A program made the position numbers and the translations under genes. This document shows positions 24,570 through 32,314 of a stretch of DNA of 43,188 nucleotides, piece after piece. The first letter of the stretch is position 1. Each line of letters starts with the position of its first letter. The DNA comes from Woeseiaceae bacterium (lineage in GTDB: Bacteria; Pseudomonadota; Gammaproteobacteria; Steroidobacterales; Woeseiaceae): the NCBI GenBank assembly GCA_028822065.1, contig JAPKEL010000012.1, positions 1-43,188 on the forward strand, read 5' to 3'. Under the pieces are notes generated by a model. It saw only the letters and a list, made by a program, of their open reading frames with translations. It had not been told where the DNA came from and searched no databases.

Positions 24570-25433
24570 ATGCAATTATCTTTTATTGGTTTAGGCGTAA
24601 TGGGTTATCCAATGGCAGGCTTTCTCGCAAAATCTGGTCATCAAGTCACTGTCTTTAATCGGACCGAAAGTAAGGCTGTCAGGTGGTGTGAGGAATTTGG
24701 TGGGGATTACGCCTCTTCTCCTTCTGAAGCATCCAAAGATGCTGAGATTATCTTTACGTGTGTTGGAAATGACGATGATGTGAGAGAAGTTATATTGGGT
24801 GAAAAGGGCGTGATTCATGGCCTGAAGAAAAATGCAATCATTGTCGATCACACGACAGCTTCTTCAGTTTTAGCTCAAGAATTAAATGATTATATATCTA
24901 ACATAGGCAGTTCTTTTTTAGATGCACCTTTATCTGGCGGTCAAGCTGGAGCAGAGTCAGGACAATTGACAATTATGGTGGGCGGTGACGAAACTGTATT
25001 TGCTGAGGTTTTTCCTGTTATGAATAATTACGCAAAAGCTTGTACTTTGATTGGAAAAGTAGGCTCTGGGCAGAAGGCAAAAATGGTGAATCAAATTTGT
25101 ATTGCTGGCTTAGTCCAAGGCTTAGCTGAAGGACTGCATTTTGCTAAGCGTGAAAAATTAGATATTAAAGCTGTGATTGATGCTATCTCACAAGGGGCCG
25201 CCCAATCGTGGCAGATGGAAAATCGTTGGCAAACCATGATAGACAATGAATTTGAATTTGGTTTCGCTGTCGAGTGGATGCGAAAAGACCTTGAAATTGC
25301 TCTTCATGAGGCAAATCGAGTGAATGCTAAAATAGAGGTTACGGCTATAGTGAATGAGTATTACAAAGAGATTGAAAGTTTGGGCGGTAAACGATTCGAT
25401 ACTTCCAGCTTGATTAAACGTCTAGAATCCTAA
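24570..25433 (+). CDS. 3-hydroxyisobutyrate dehydrogenase-type beta-hydroxyacid dehydrogenase
   Basis: The 287-residue protein has the N-terminal Rossmann motif 'FIGLGVMGYPMAGFLAKSGH', 'VFNRTESK', the substrate signature 'FLDAPLSGGQAGAESGQLTIMVGG' and the catalytic Lys in 'GQKAKMVNQI'. The family oxidises 3-hydroxyisobutyrate, tartronate semialdehyde, 4-hydroxybutyrate or similar short hydroxyacids with NAD(P). In this operon it is a candidate final oxidation step. ATG 24570 is used; the adjacent TTG 24567 is also possible, and GGAG at 24555-24558 serves either. It is the last gene of the cluster, before an A/T hairpin and T run. Confidence 0.92.
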   Translation: MQLSFIGLGVMGYPMAGFLAKSGHQVTVFNRTESKAVRWCEEFGGDYASSPSEASKDAEIIFTCVGNDDDVREVILGEKGVIHGLKKNAIIVDHTTASSVLAQELNDYISNIGSSFLDAPLSGGQAGAESGQLTIMVGGDETVFAEVFPVMNNYAKACTLIGKVGSGQKAKMVNQICIAGLVQGLAEGLHFAKREKLDIKAVIDAISQGAAQSWQMENRWQTMIDNEFEFGFAVEWMRKDLEIALHEANRVNAKIEVTAIVNEYYKEIESLGGKRFDTSSLIKRLES

Positions 25434-25435
25434 TA

Positions 25436-25457
25436 TTTATTGAATAAAATTTTTTTT
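25436..25457 (+). terminator. Possible weak terminator after the catabolic operon
   Basis: TTTAT (25436-25440) and ATAAA (25444-25448) form a short A/T-only hairpin followed by eight T residues (25450-25457), just after the dehydrogenase stop and before the TPP riboswitch. The T run is convincing but the stem is weak. Confidence 0.3.
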
Positions 25458-25474
25458 CTGTTTAAGATCCACAT

Positions 25475-25580
25475 TCCATCAGGGGTGATCTATTGATCTG
25501 AGATTCGTGATATTTCATGGGAAATATTATATCGAGAACCCTTAGAACCTGACCCGGATAATGCCGGCGTAGGAAGAGGA
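25475..25580 (+). ncRNA. TPP (thiamine pyrophosphate) riboswitch
   Basis: The conserved THI-box core is present in order: AGGGGTG (25481-25487) opening P2, CTGAGA (25498-25503), GAACCC, then GAACCTGA with CCGGATAATGCCGGCGTAGG, the near-invariant pyrophosphate-sensing arm. GGGT pairs with ACCC (P2), and CCGG with CCGG around ATAATG (P5). P1 can form from TCC-A-TC (25475-25480) with GAGGA (25576-25580). The gene begins seven bases later. No intrinsic terminator lies between aptamer and ATG, so control is most likely at translation. Confidence 0.95.
25576..25580 (+). promoter_or_regulatory. Shine-Dalgarno GAGGA inside the riboswitch closing stem
   Basis: GAGGA lies seven bases before the ATG at 25588 and is the 3' strand of riboswitch stem P1. 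When TPP stabilises P1 the site would be hidden, which turns off translation of the receptor. Confidence 0.7.
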
Positions 25581-25587
25581 TTGCAAT

Positions 25588-27696
25588 ATGACCCAGTCAA
25601 ATACTGTGGCACGACACACCATTCTATCTGTTTTTTTCTTATTTTTTATACACGTAGTTTTTGCCGAAGAAGTCATTGATGAGATTACAGTCACTGCTGA
25701 TTTTAGGTCGAGATCAGAAATTAATGTGCCTTCAAGTATCACTATCTTGGATAGAGCTTTTATTGAGAAATCATCAATCCAGCACTTTCAAGATTTAATA
25801 TACGCTATACCAAATATTAATTGGTCTGGAGATGGAAATCGTCCTCGTTATTTTCAGATAAGAGGTATTGGAGAATTAGAGCAATATCAGGGAGCTCCTA
25901 ATCCATCGGTTGGCTTTCTGATTGATGATATCGATTTCAGTGGTATTGGCTCAATTGCAACATTGTTTGATATAGAGCAGGTTGAGATATTTCGTGGTCC
26001 GCAAAGTAGCAGATATGGTGCAAATGCCTTAGCGGGCCTAATTTATATGCAGAGCACTACTCCTACAGTGAATTTTTCTAGGAAAGTCCAATTAAGGATG
26101 GGTGAGGACAGCGAAATGGCTGCTGGATTGGCCTTTGGCGGGCCAATCTCAATACTTGAAGATGCTAAATATCGAATCAGTATTCATCGTCATCAAAGCG
26201 ATGGTTTTCGGGATAACGCTTATTTGAATCTTACCAATACAAACCAGAGAAAAGAAACTTCATTACGAGGGAAGCTATCTTGGGATCTTAATAATGATTG
26301 GTCGTTCAATTTAAGCGCAATGCACGTTGATCTAAATGATGGATATGATGCCTTTGCTATCAGTAATACCTTGACCATGCTTTCTGATAAGCCGGGTAAG
26401 GATGCTCAAGAAAGTAGCGGAACCTCCTTAAAGAGTATCTATTCTGGGTATGATACTTATACGATTGAATCAATCACAGCATTTGCACATTCAAAAATTG
26501 ATTTTTCTTATGATGCTGATTGGGGTAATGAGAAAGCATGGGCGCCCATAACTTATGACTATGTGACTCAAAATGACCGAAAAAGACGAACCGCATCCCA
26601 GGAAATTCGATTTATCTCTTCGGAAAAGGCTGGTTCTTTCGCTAATGCATCTCAATGGCTGTTTGGGCTGCATTTATTGAAGCTCGATGATGATTTAGGT
26701 ACCAAAAATACTGGAACTTATGATGATCCTATATATGTTTATCAGGATTCATTAAATACCTCTTTTACAAGTAAATACGAAGCCATGAGTGCATCTTTAT
26801 TTGGGCAAATGAATTTCAATGTAAGTGAAGCAGGTCTACTAACATTGGGTTTAAGAGTGGAAAACAGAAGTGTTGATTATACTGACTCTGGAAAACTTAA
26901 TATGGATCCCAGTGAATTAATGATTGGCGGTGATGTGACCTATATGAATAATTTATCAAATAATCTTAATGGTTATATTACTTTATCTCAAAGTTATAAG
27001 GCTGGAGGTTTTAACTTAGGTCTTGTTCCAGATACTCAGCGTAAATTTGACCAAGAAACATTAAGAAATATTGAAGTTGGATTTAAATCAATATGGAACG
27101 AAGGCGATCTTAGGATTAATGGTTCGTTATTTTATAACCGGCGAGAAGATCAGCAAATAAGGACTTCTATGCAGTTATATGCGAATGATCCATCCTCATT
27201 TGTATTCTTTACAGGTAATGCAGCAAAAGGTAAGTCAGTTGGTTTGGAGGCAGAGATTCGCTGGGTTCCAATTGAAAGATTGGAGTTATATTTTAATGGC
27301 GGACTACTCAGAGCAAAAATTGATCAATACGCTGGTCTTGACGCTAGTTTAAATGATCGTGATGCCGCGCATGCGCCAAGATATACTTTAAGTGCTGGTT
27401 GGGAATATCGTTATCCATCAGGTATATTCATAATAATGTCTGCATCTGCACGCGATGAGTTTTATTTTGACGTCAGTCATAATGAAAAATCTAAAGCGTT
27501 TGAATTATTGAACGCACGAATTGGTTACGAGAGAGAAAATTGGTCGATTCAGTTGTGGGGTAAGAATTTAACGAATGAAAATTTTGCGGTTCGTGGATTT
27601 TATTTCGGTAACGAACCGCCTGATTTTCCAAATGCAGTTTATACAAGACGTGGTGACCCACGGCAAATTGGGTTAACTTTTGATATGAGGTTTTGA
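25588..27696 (+). CDS. TonB-dependent outer-membrane receptor, predicted thiamine uptake
   Basis: The 702-residue precursor has a signal peptide ending 'VVFA' (about residue 26), a TonB box 'DEITVTA' just after it, a plug domain ('INVPSSITILDRAFIE', 'QVEIFRGPQSSRYGANALAGLIY') and a 22-strand-type barrel ending in 'LTFDMRF' with the terminal Phe needed for outer-membrane assembly. Sequence alone does not give the ligand; the TPP riboswitch directly in front and the thiamine genes behind do. It therefore probably imports thiamine or a phosphorylated or pyrimidine precursor across the outer membrane using TonB energy. Confidence 0.92.
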   Translation: MTQSNTVARHTILSVFFLFFIHVVFAEEVIDEITVTADFRSRSEINVPSSITILDRAFIEKSSIQHFQDLIYAIPNINWSGDGNRPRYFQIRGIGELEQYQGAPNPSVGFLIDDIDFSGIGSIATLFDIEQVEIFRGPQSSRYGANALAGLIYMQSTTPTVNFSRKVQLRMGEDSEMAAGLAFGGPISILEDAKYRISIHRHQSDGFRDNAYLNLTNTNQRKETSLRGKLSWDLNNDWSFNLSAMHVDLNDGYDAFAISNTLTMLSDKPGKDAQESSGTSLKSIYSGYDTYTIESITAFAHSKIDFSYDADWGNEKAWAPITYDYVTQNDRKRRTASQEIRFISSEKAGSFANASQWLFGLHLLKLDDDLGTKNTGTYDDPIYVYQDSLNTSFTSKYEAMSASLFGQMNFNVSEAGLLTLGLRVENRSVDYTDSGKLNMDPSELMIGGDVTYMNNLSNNLNGYITLSQSYKAGGFNLGLVPDTQRKFDQETLRNIEVGFKSIWNEGDLRINGSLFYNRREDQQIRTSMQLYANDPSSFVFFTGNAAKGKSVGLEAEIRWVPIERLELYFNGGLLRAKIDQYAGLDASLNDRDAAHAPRYTLSAGWEYRYPSGIFIIMSASARDEFYFDVSHNEKSKAFELLNARIGYERENWSIQLWGKNLTNENFAVRGFYFGNEPPDFPNAVYTRRGDPRQIGLTFDMRF

Positions 27697-27701
27697 TCAT
27701 T

Positions 27702-27950
27702 ATGAAAATAGCAGTTGATATCAGTCTATATCCTCTAGATAACAATTTTATTCCACCTATAAGTGATTTTATCTCCCGACTTAATGAGCACCCATCACTA
27801 ATGGTAATAACCAATAGTATGAGCACTCAAATTAAAGGTGAATATGACGTAGTAATGGGTATTTTGAATCAAGAGGTGAAAGAAACATTCGAAAATCACG
27901 CTAAAGCTGTTTTTGCTATAAAAATACTAAATAACCCTATATCCGATTAA
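27702..27950 (+). CDS. YkoF/MTH1187-like small thiamine-binding protein
   Basis: The 82-residue protein resembles a single YkoF-type ferredoxin-like domain: 'KIAVDISLYPLDNNFIPPI', 'STQIKGEYDVVMGILNQEV' and 'AKAVFAIKILN'. YkoF of Bacillus binds thiamine or hydroxymethylpyrimidine and is encoded with a thiamine-salvage transporter; it has two such domains, here one, implying a dimer. There is no signal peptide, so it should act in the cytoplasm. The ATG at 27702 is used, five bases after the receptor stop, instead of the TTG overlapping that stop. Function rests on family resemblance plus operon context. Confidence 0.78.
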   Translation: MKIAVDISLYPLDNNFIPPISDFISRLNEHPSLMVITNSMSTQIKGEYDVVMGILNQEVKETFENHAKAVFAIKILNNPISD

Positions 27951-27973
27951 GATTTTAGTTTTATATTAAGACT

Positions 27974-28531
27974 ATGGAAATTCTCGCCGTTATTTTAGCT
28001 GTCTTCTATCTTCTCCTAGCGATTCGTCAAAATATCCTATGCTGGTTATGTGCAGCCATAAGCACTTCAATTTATGTGTTTTTATTCATGGAGGCGAAGT
28101 TATATATGGAATCCTTGCTAAATGTATTTTATTTGCTTATGGCTATTTATGGTTGGTACTCTTGGTCAGGTAAAAAGGGATATGTGACGGGCTTGAATAT
28201 TTCAGTATGGACCTTTAAAACTCATATTTTTGCTAGCGTAGTAATAATCCTACTTTCCATTTCCAGCGGTTATATTTTGTCAATATACAGTGATGCTATA
28301 TATCCTTACCTGGACTCTATGACAACTTATTTTTCAATCTGGGCGACGTATTTAATAGCTCGCAAAGTACTTGAAAACTGGTGGTATTGGTTGGTAATTG
28401 ATTTATTTTCCATGGCGATCTATTGGTCTCGTGATCTGGAAGCCACTGCATTATTATTTGCTGCTTATATTGTGCTTATTCCTTTTGGTATGGTGGCCTG
28501 GAAACGCAGTTATAAAGAACAGATGATCTGA
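27974..28531 (+). CDS. pnuT: PnuT-type thiamine transporter (PnuC family)
   Basis: The 185-residue membrane protein has about seven hydrophobic segments and PnuC-family marks: 'ESLLNVFYLLMAIYGWYSW' and 'RKVLENWWYWLVIDLFSMAIYW'. PnuC carries nicotinamide riboside; the PnuT branch carries thiamine and is typically under TPP riboswitch control, as here. It works as a facilitator, with import driven by phosphorylation of the substrate in the cell, which fits the kinase encoded by the overlapping next gene. No strong ribosome site precedes the ATG. Confidence 0.9.
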   Translation: MEILAVILAVFYLLLAIRQNILCWLCAAISTSIYVFLFMEAKLYMESLLNVFYLLMAIYGWYSWSGKKGYVTGLNISVWTFKTHIFASVVIILLSISSGYILSIYSDAIYPYLDSMTTYFSIWATYLIARKVLENWWYWLVIDLFSMAIYWSRDLEATALLFAAYIVLIPFGMVAWKRSYKEQMI

Positions 28532-29358
28532 TGGAATTAGACACATTATTGGCTTTACTGCCAAATACAATCTCAAATAAAGTTAAATCCATTCAACCAT
28601 TGGCGGGTTTAACGAACCAGTCATTCAAATTGATAACAAATAATCATTCTTATGTTTTAAGGATCAATGCAAAGCATACTGAAGCTTTCAAAATTGATCG
28701 AAATAGAGAATTAAAGATATTAGAAAATGCCGTCAAAGCAGGTATTGCTCCTGAAATAATATTTAAAGATAACGTGAATAGTATTCTGGTTACTTTATTT
28801 ATAGATAAAGAACCATGGGTTGAAAAAGACTTTCAGGATCGAGAAAAATTAAAATTATTGGCTCGGCTTTTTCGTAAAACTCATTCCTTACCAAAAGCCG
28901 ATTCACCTTTTGAACCAAAGGTTATAGCAAATAATTATTTTTCTAATTTACAATCAGAACTTCAATATATTGATTTTGGAAAAAAATGTGTAGCATTTAT
29001 TGAGCAATATGGATCAATTGAAACACAATGTTGTTGTCATAATGATGTCGTAGCTTCGAATATTATTGGATTTAAGCCATTATTTTTAATTGATTGGGAG
29101 TACGCGAGTGATAATAACCCAATATTTGATATTGCCTCGCTGAGTTGTTGTCATAGACTGAAAAAATCTCTGGAGCAAACTATTTTGGATGAATATTTTG
29201 ATGGTCATACAAATGATCAGTATGAAGAATTATTGATGCAGAAAAGATTATATGATGCTCTTTATTGGTTATGGCTCGCCTCTCGACATATTGTAAGCCC
29301 CAACAATAATCAGATAAAATTACTCAAAGAAATCCAGTCCAGGTTAGATTTCGATTAA
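28531..29358 (+). CDS. Predicted thiamine kinase (choline/ethanolamine kinase-like fold)
   Basis: The 275-residue kinase-fold protein has 'LAGLTNQSFKL' (nucleotide loop), 'YVLRINAKHTEAFKIDRNRE', the catalytic 'CHNDVVASN' (His170, Asp172, Asn177) and the metal-binding Asp188 in 'LIDWEYA'. It resembles ThiK/choline-kinase-type enzymes. The A of its ATG is the last base of the pnuT stop codon, so translation is coupled. In a riboswitch-controlled operon with a PnuT facilitator the obvious role is phosphorylating incoming thiamine to trap it. A thiamine monophosphate kinase would still be needed and is not in the window. Confidence 0.83.
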   Translation: MELDTLLALLPNTISNKVKSIQPLAGLTNQSFKLITNNHSYVLRINAKHTEAFKIDRNRELKILENAVKAGIAPEIIFKDNVNSILVTLFIDKEPWVEKDFQDREKLKLLARLFRKTHSLPKADSPFEPKVIANNYFSNLQSELQYIDFGKKCVAFIEQYGSIETQCCCHNDVVASNIIGFKPLFLIDWEYASDNNPIFDIASLSCCHRLKKSLEQTILDEYFDGHTNDQYEELLMQKRLYDALYWLWLASRHIVSPNNNQIKLLKEIQSRLDFD

Positions 29359-29362
29359 AAAT

Positions 29363-29395
29363 GTACCTTTCTCGGTGATTTTTATGGGTACTTTT
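29363..29395. terminator. Possible hairpin terminator between convergent genes
   Basis: GTACC (29363-29367) and GGTAC (29387-29391) can pair around a 19-base loop, followed by TTTT on the plus strand and preceded by a run of A, so it could work in both directions. The short stem and large loop make it weak. Confidence 0.3.
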
Positions 29396-30182
29396 ACCAG
29401 TGGTTTCTCAGTTCTCTAAGCTTGAGAAAAACTGTCTCTGGCGACGGTTGTGAGTCAAGGTCATTGAATGATTCGCGTAATTTTTCAATAATACTGGGAT
29501 TTTGAAGGCGAAAGAAAGCATTGAAATTTTTTTCTTGCTCAATATTAGTAACAATAGTGGTTGGGTCTTTATCTTTGTTTTCATGTAGTAATTTTTTTGC
29601 AAATTCATTTTGAGGTTCTCTGTCAAGAGTGAATTCTAAGTTATTAACTAGGTAGTCATGACCGGGAAAAATTTGTGTATTCAATGGCAGTTTATCCAAT
29701 TGATCTGCAAACGTTTTATAAAGCTCTTGTGGGTCTCCTCCATGATGACAATTGCCCGCACCTGCATTAAAAAGTGTATCTCCACTAAAAAGAGCTGGAG
29801 TCTCGGTATGAGAGAGCAAGCAAATATGACTCATTGTGTGCCCTGGGGTATCCAGGCACTCTAATTCAATTGATTGACCTACTTTGATGATCTCTCCATG
29901 CTTTACTCCTCTATCGATATTGGGAATTAAGTCTTTTGCGTTTTCATGAGCAATTATTTTTGCGGAAGTAGCATCAGTAACTTCCTTATTTCCACCAATA
30001 TGATCCCAATGATCATGAGTATTTAAAATCTGTGTAATATTCCAGTGATTTTTATTAGCAATGCTTAAGCATTGTTGATGATCAAGTGGGTCAATGGCTA
30101 GAGCTTCTCCAGTATCAGGACAGACAATTAAATAATTAAAATTTCTATAGGCATTGCCCGTCCATATTTTCTTTATGATCAT
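29394..30182 (-). CDS. gloB: Hydroxyacylglutathione hydrolase (glyoxalase II)
   Basis: The 262-residue protein has the metallo-beta-lactamase motif 'THDHWDHIGG' (His56, His58, Asp60, His61), 'DTPGHTMSHICLL', 'LFSGDTLFNAGAGNCHHGG' and the C-terminal HAGH domain with 'NEFAKKLL'. It hydrolyses S-lactoylglutathione to lactate and glutathione, completing methylglyoxal detoxification. Length is standard. The ATG has a good site (AAAGGGC). It is divergent from the histidine-phosphatase gene. Confidence 0.94.
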   Translation of the reverse strand: MIIKKIWTGNAYRNFNYLIVCPDTGEALAIDPLDHQQCLSIANKNHWNITQILNTHDHWDHIGGNKEVTDATSAKIIAHENAKDLIPNIDRGVKHGEIIKVGQSIELECLDTPGHTMSHICLLSHTETPALFSGDTLFNAGAGNCHHGGDPQELYKTFADQLDKLPLNTQIFPGHDYLVNNLEFTLDREPQNEFAKKLLHENKDKDPTTIVTNIEQEKNFNAFFRLQNPSIIEKLRESFNDLDSQPSPETVFLKLRELRNHW

Positions 30183-30225
30183 GTTAGCCCTTTATTTAAT
30201 TGATATGTGAATCGGAAGAATAAGT

Positions 30226-30256
30226 TTAATCTGATACTAATTTATGCTTAGATTAA
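30226..30256. repeat. Inverted repeat in the gloB upstream region
   Basis: TTAATCT (30226-30232) and AGATTAA (30250-30256) form a seven-base inverted repeat centred between two divergent genes. It could be an operator, but its A/T richness makes chance likely. Confidence 0.2.
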
Positions 30257-30318
30257 GGTCAAAATTAACCGATAGATAGATTTATTTCAAATAATGTTCA
30301 GCATGAAAAAGGTAAAAG

Positions 30319-31038
30319 ATGAGTCATTTGTTCCTAATTAGGCATGGCCAAGCTAGTTTCTTATCAGATAATTATGATCAACTCTCAGAGAAAGGGAGGC
30401 AGCAAGCAAAAGTATTAGGCGAGCAATTAGCATCAAAAAAGATTATTTTTGATACGGTGTATTCTGGTGATTTAGTTAGACAGGTAGATACTGCTGAGAT
30501 CGTAGCTAATTTCTATGCGAAAAAGAAAATTCCATTTCCTGAACTTCAAACAAACTTGGGTTTGAATGAATATCCTGCTGAGGAAATCATGACCACGCTT
30601 GGAAAGCATTTGATCGATAGTGACAAAGATGCAGCTGAGCTTTTTGAGAATTGCAATAATGCTACTGAAGAGTCTGATCGTCATCGGTACTTTCAAAAAT
30701 TATTTGAAATAATTTTAGAATATTGGGTTCAAGGGCATGGTGAAGGTATTGGGCTATCAATTTCATGGATGGATTGGAGTAATAAGGTAAGGGATACGCT
30801 GCGGCGCATAATGATGGAGGCAGGAAAAAGTGAATTGATAGGTGTATTTACCTCCGGTGGACCTATCGGTGTTAGCGTGCAAACTGCACTTGATTCTCCA
30901 CAGATAAAAGCGGCTGAATTAAACTGGCGTATTTATAATTCATCTATCACCAAGTATACATTCTCAGGTTCACGCTTCTCATTAGATCAGTTTAATGATG
31001 TTTCGCATTTGCCAGACGAATTACTAACATATCGTTGA
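30319..31038 (+). CDS. Histidine-phosphatase (phosphoglycerate mutase-like) family protein
   Basis: The 239-residue protein starts with the phosphate-accepting motif 'LIRHGQASF' (His9) and has the conserved Arg in 'VYSGDLVRQVDTAEIV' and Glu in 'LNEYPAEE'. The second histidine of the family, normally in a 'HGG' turn near the C-terminus, is Ser here ('VFTSGGPIG'). Similar 'TSGGP' forms occur in a subset of bacterial relatives, so it may be a divergent phosphatase rather than a dead enzyme. Substrate unknown. The ATG is preceded by AAAAAGGT. Confidence 0.85.
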   Translation: MSHLFLIRHGQASFLSDNYDQLSEKGRQQAKVLGEQLASKKIIFDTVYSGDLVRQVDTAEIVANFYAKKKIPFPELQTNLGLNEYPAEEIMTTLGKHLIDSDKDAAELFENCNNATEESDRHRYFQKLFEIILEYWVQGHGEGIGLSISWMDWSNKVRDTLRRIMMEAGKSELIGVFTSGGPIGVSVQTALDSPQIKAAELNWRIYNSSITKYTFSGSRFSLDQFNDVSHLPDELLTYR

Positions 31039-31044
31039 GAAAAT

Positions 31045-31066
31045 ATTCTGTTTGGTAGAATTTTTT
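31045..31066 (+). terminator. Possible terminator after the histidine-phosphatase gene
   Basis: ATTCT (31045-31049) pairs with AGAAT (31057-31061) around a seven-base loop, followed by TTTTT. An outer A/T extension could lengthen the stem after one mismatch. It lies just after the stop codon and between convergent genes. Confidence 0.35.
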
Positions 31067-31091
31067 ATTAATAATTGAAATTTTTGTTTAC

Positions 31092-31967
31092 TTATAACTT
31101 TCTTAACCACTTACTGATATTTTCTCCGATTTCATTTGCCGAATCTTCCTGTAAAAAATGCTTTCCTGGGACAGTTACTTCTGTTTGATTCTTCCAGGTT
31201 CGACAATATTCTCGTTGTTTTCCGACTAAAATGGAACCAGGTTCAGCGTTGATAAATAATTTTGGTATATCTGATTTTTCAAGCCATTTGGCATACCTAG
31301 AGACAATTTTATTAACATTTCCTGGGGAACCATCAATGGGAATCTCTCTAGGCCAACTTAAAGTAGGCCGGCGATCTTCACCTGGTCTAAGAAAAGGCTC
31401 ACGATAAATTGCCATTTCTTCTGGGTTTAATTCTCTGATGATAGAATTAGGAAGAACGCCTTCCACGAAGAAATTTTTATTTAAGATTAATTCCTCTCCA
31501 GCGTTGGATCGGAACGCTTTAAATATATTAGTTGCAGAATCAGGCCATTCACTCCATTTGACCGGCCTGACAAGTGCCTCCATATAGACAATTCCCCTCA
31601 CGGCACTAGGGTTAAGGAAGGCCCAATCAAAACCCAATGCTGAGCCCCAATCATGGATCACTAAAGTAACATTCTTGTTTACCTCTAATTGTTCCCAGGC
31701 TTTGAACAAATACTCTCTTTGCTCTTCATAAAGATATTTATTTGGCCCGGATTGATCCAATTTTTCAGAATCTCCCATGCCTATCAAATCTATTGCTATA
31801 CAGCGTCCTTGTTTAGAGAGATGAGGCATAATATTTCGCCATAAATAAGATGAAGTTGGATTGCCATGTTGGAATACAATAGGATCGCCATGACCCATCT
31901 CGATATACGCCATTTTTTTATTATTCACTGTAATAAATTTTTTTCTTGGTTTTGTGTTTATCATCAT
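31092..31967 (-). CDS. Haloalkane dehalogenase (subfamily II-like alpha/beta hydrolase)
   Basis: The 291-residue alpha/beta hydrolase carries the complete DhaA/LinB-type active site: nucleophile Asp106 and halide-binding Trp107 in 'VIHDWGSALGFDWA', second halide-binding Asn36 in 'HGNPTSSYLWRN', catalytic Glu130 in 'VYMEALVRP' and His270 in 'GKHFLQED'. This Asp-His-Glu plus Asn-Trp set marks subfamily II enzymes, which cleave carbon-halogen bonds hydrolytically to alcohol and halide. There is no signal peptide, so it acts in the cytoplasm. The natural substrate in seawater bacteria is unknown. Neighbours give no pathway. Confidence 0.9.
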   Translation of the reverse strand: MMINTKPRKKFITVNNKKMAYIEMGHGDPIVFQHGNPTSSYLWRNIMPHLSKQGRCIAIDLIGMGDSEKLDQSGPNKYLYEEQREYLFKAWEQLEVNKNVTLVIHDWGSALGFDWAFLNPSAVRGIVYMEALVRPVKWSEWPDSATNIFKAFRSNAGEELILNKNFFVEGVLPNSIIRELNPEEMAIYREPFLRPGEDRRPTLSWPREIPIDGSPGNVNKIVSRYAKWLEKSDIPKLFINAEPGSILVGKQREYCRTWKNQTEVTVPGKHFLQEDSANEIGENISKWLRKL

Positions 31968-32056
31968 TTCGAATCCATTTTTTGATTGATTCTGTCGTGA
32001 ATAATATTGATTAGTCTGCTAAATTACTCATAACTATTTTAAAGGCTTATTTTATC

Positions 32057-32314
32057 ATGAATAATTATCGCCACACCGATTACTGGAATGCAAATCTTAA
32101 ATTGCTCTTGAGATGTATGTTGATTTGGTTCTTCTCTTCATATGGTATGGGCATTCTATTTGTTGATTATTTGAATGAGATTCATATCGGAGGTTTTAAA
32201 TTGGGTTTCTGGTTTGCACAGCAAGGTTCCATTTATGTATTTGTGTGTCTGATCTTTTACTATGCCTGGAGTATGAATAAAATCGATAGAAAATTTGATG
32301 TGAATGAGGAATAA
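32057..32314 (+). CDS. DUF4212 protein, small subunit of sodium/solute symporter
   Basis: The 85-residue membrane protein has two hydrophobic segments (about 17-37 and 50-72) and typical DUF4212 features: 'YWNANLKLLLRCMLIWFFSSYGMGILF', 'GGFKLGFWFAQQGSIYVFV' and 'FYYAWSMNKIDRKFDV'. Genes of this family sit directly before an SSS-family sodium:solute symporter, as here with no bases between its stop and the next ATG, and are thought to form its small subunit. Confidence 0.92.
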   Translation: MNNYRHTDYWNANLKLLLRCMLIWFFSSYGMGILFVDYLNEIHIGGFKLGFWFAQQGSIYVFVCLIFYYAWSMNKIDRKFDVNEE

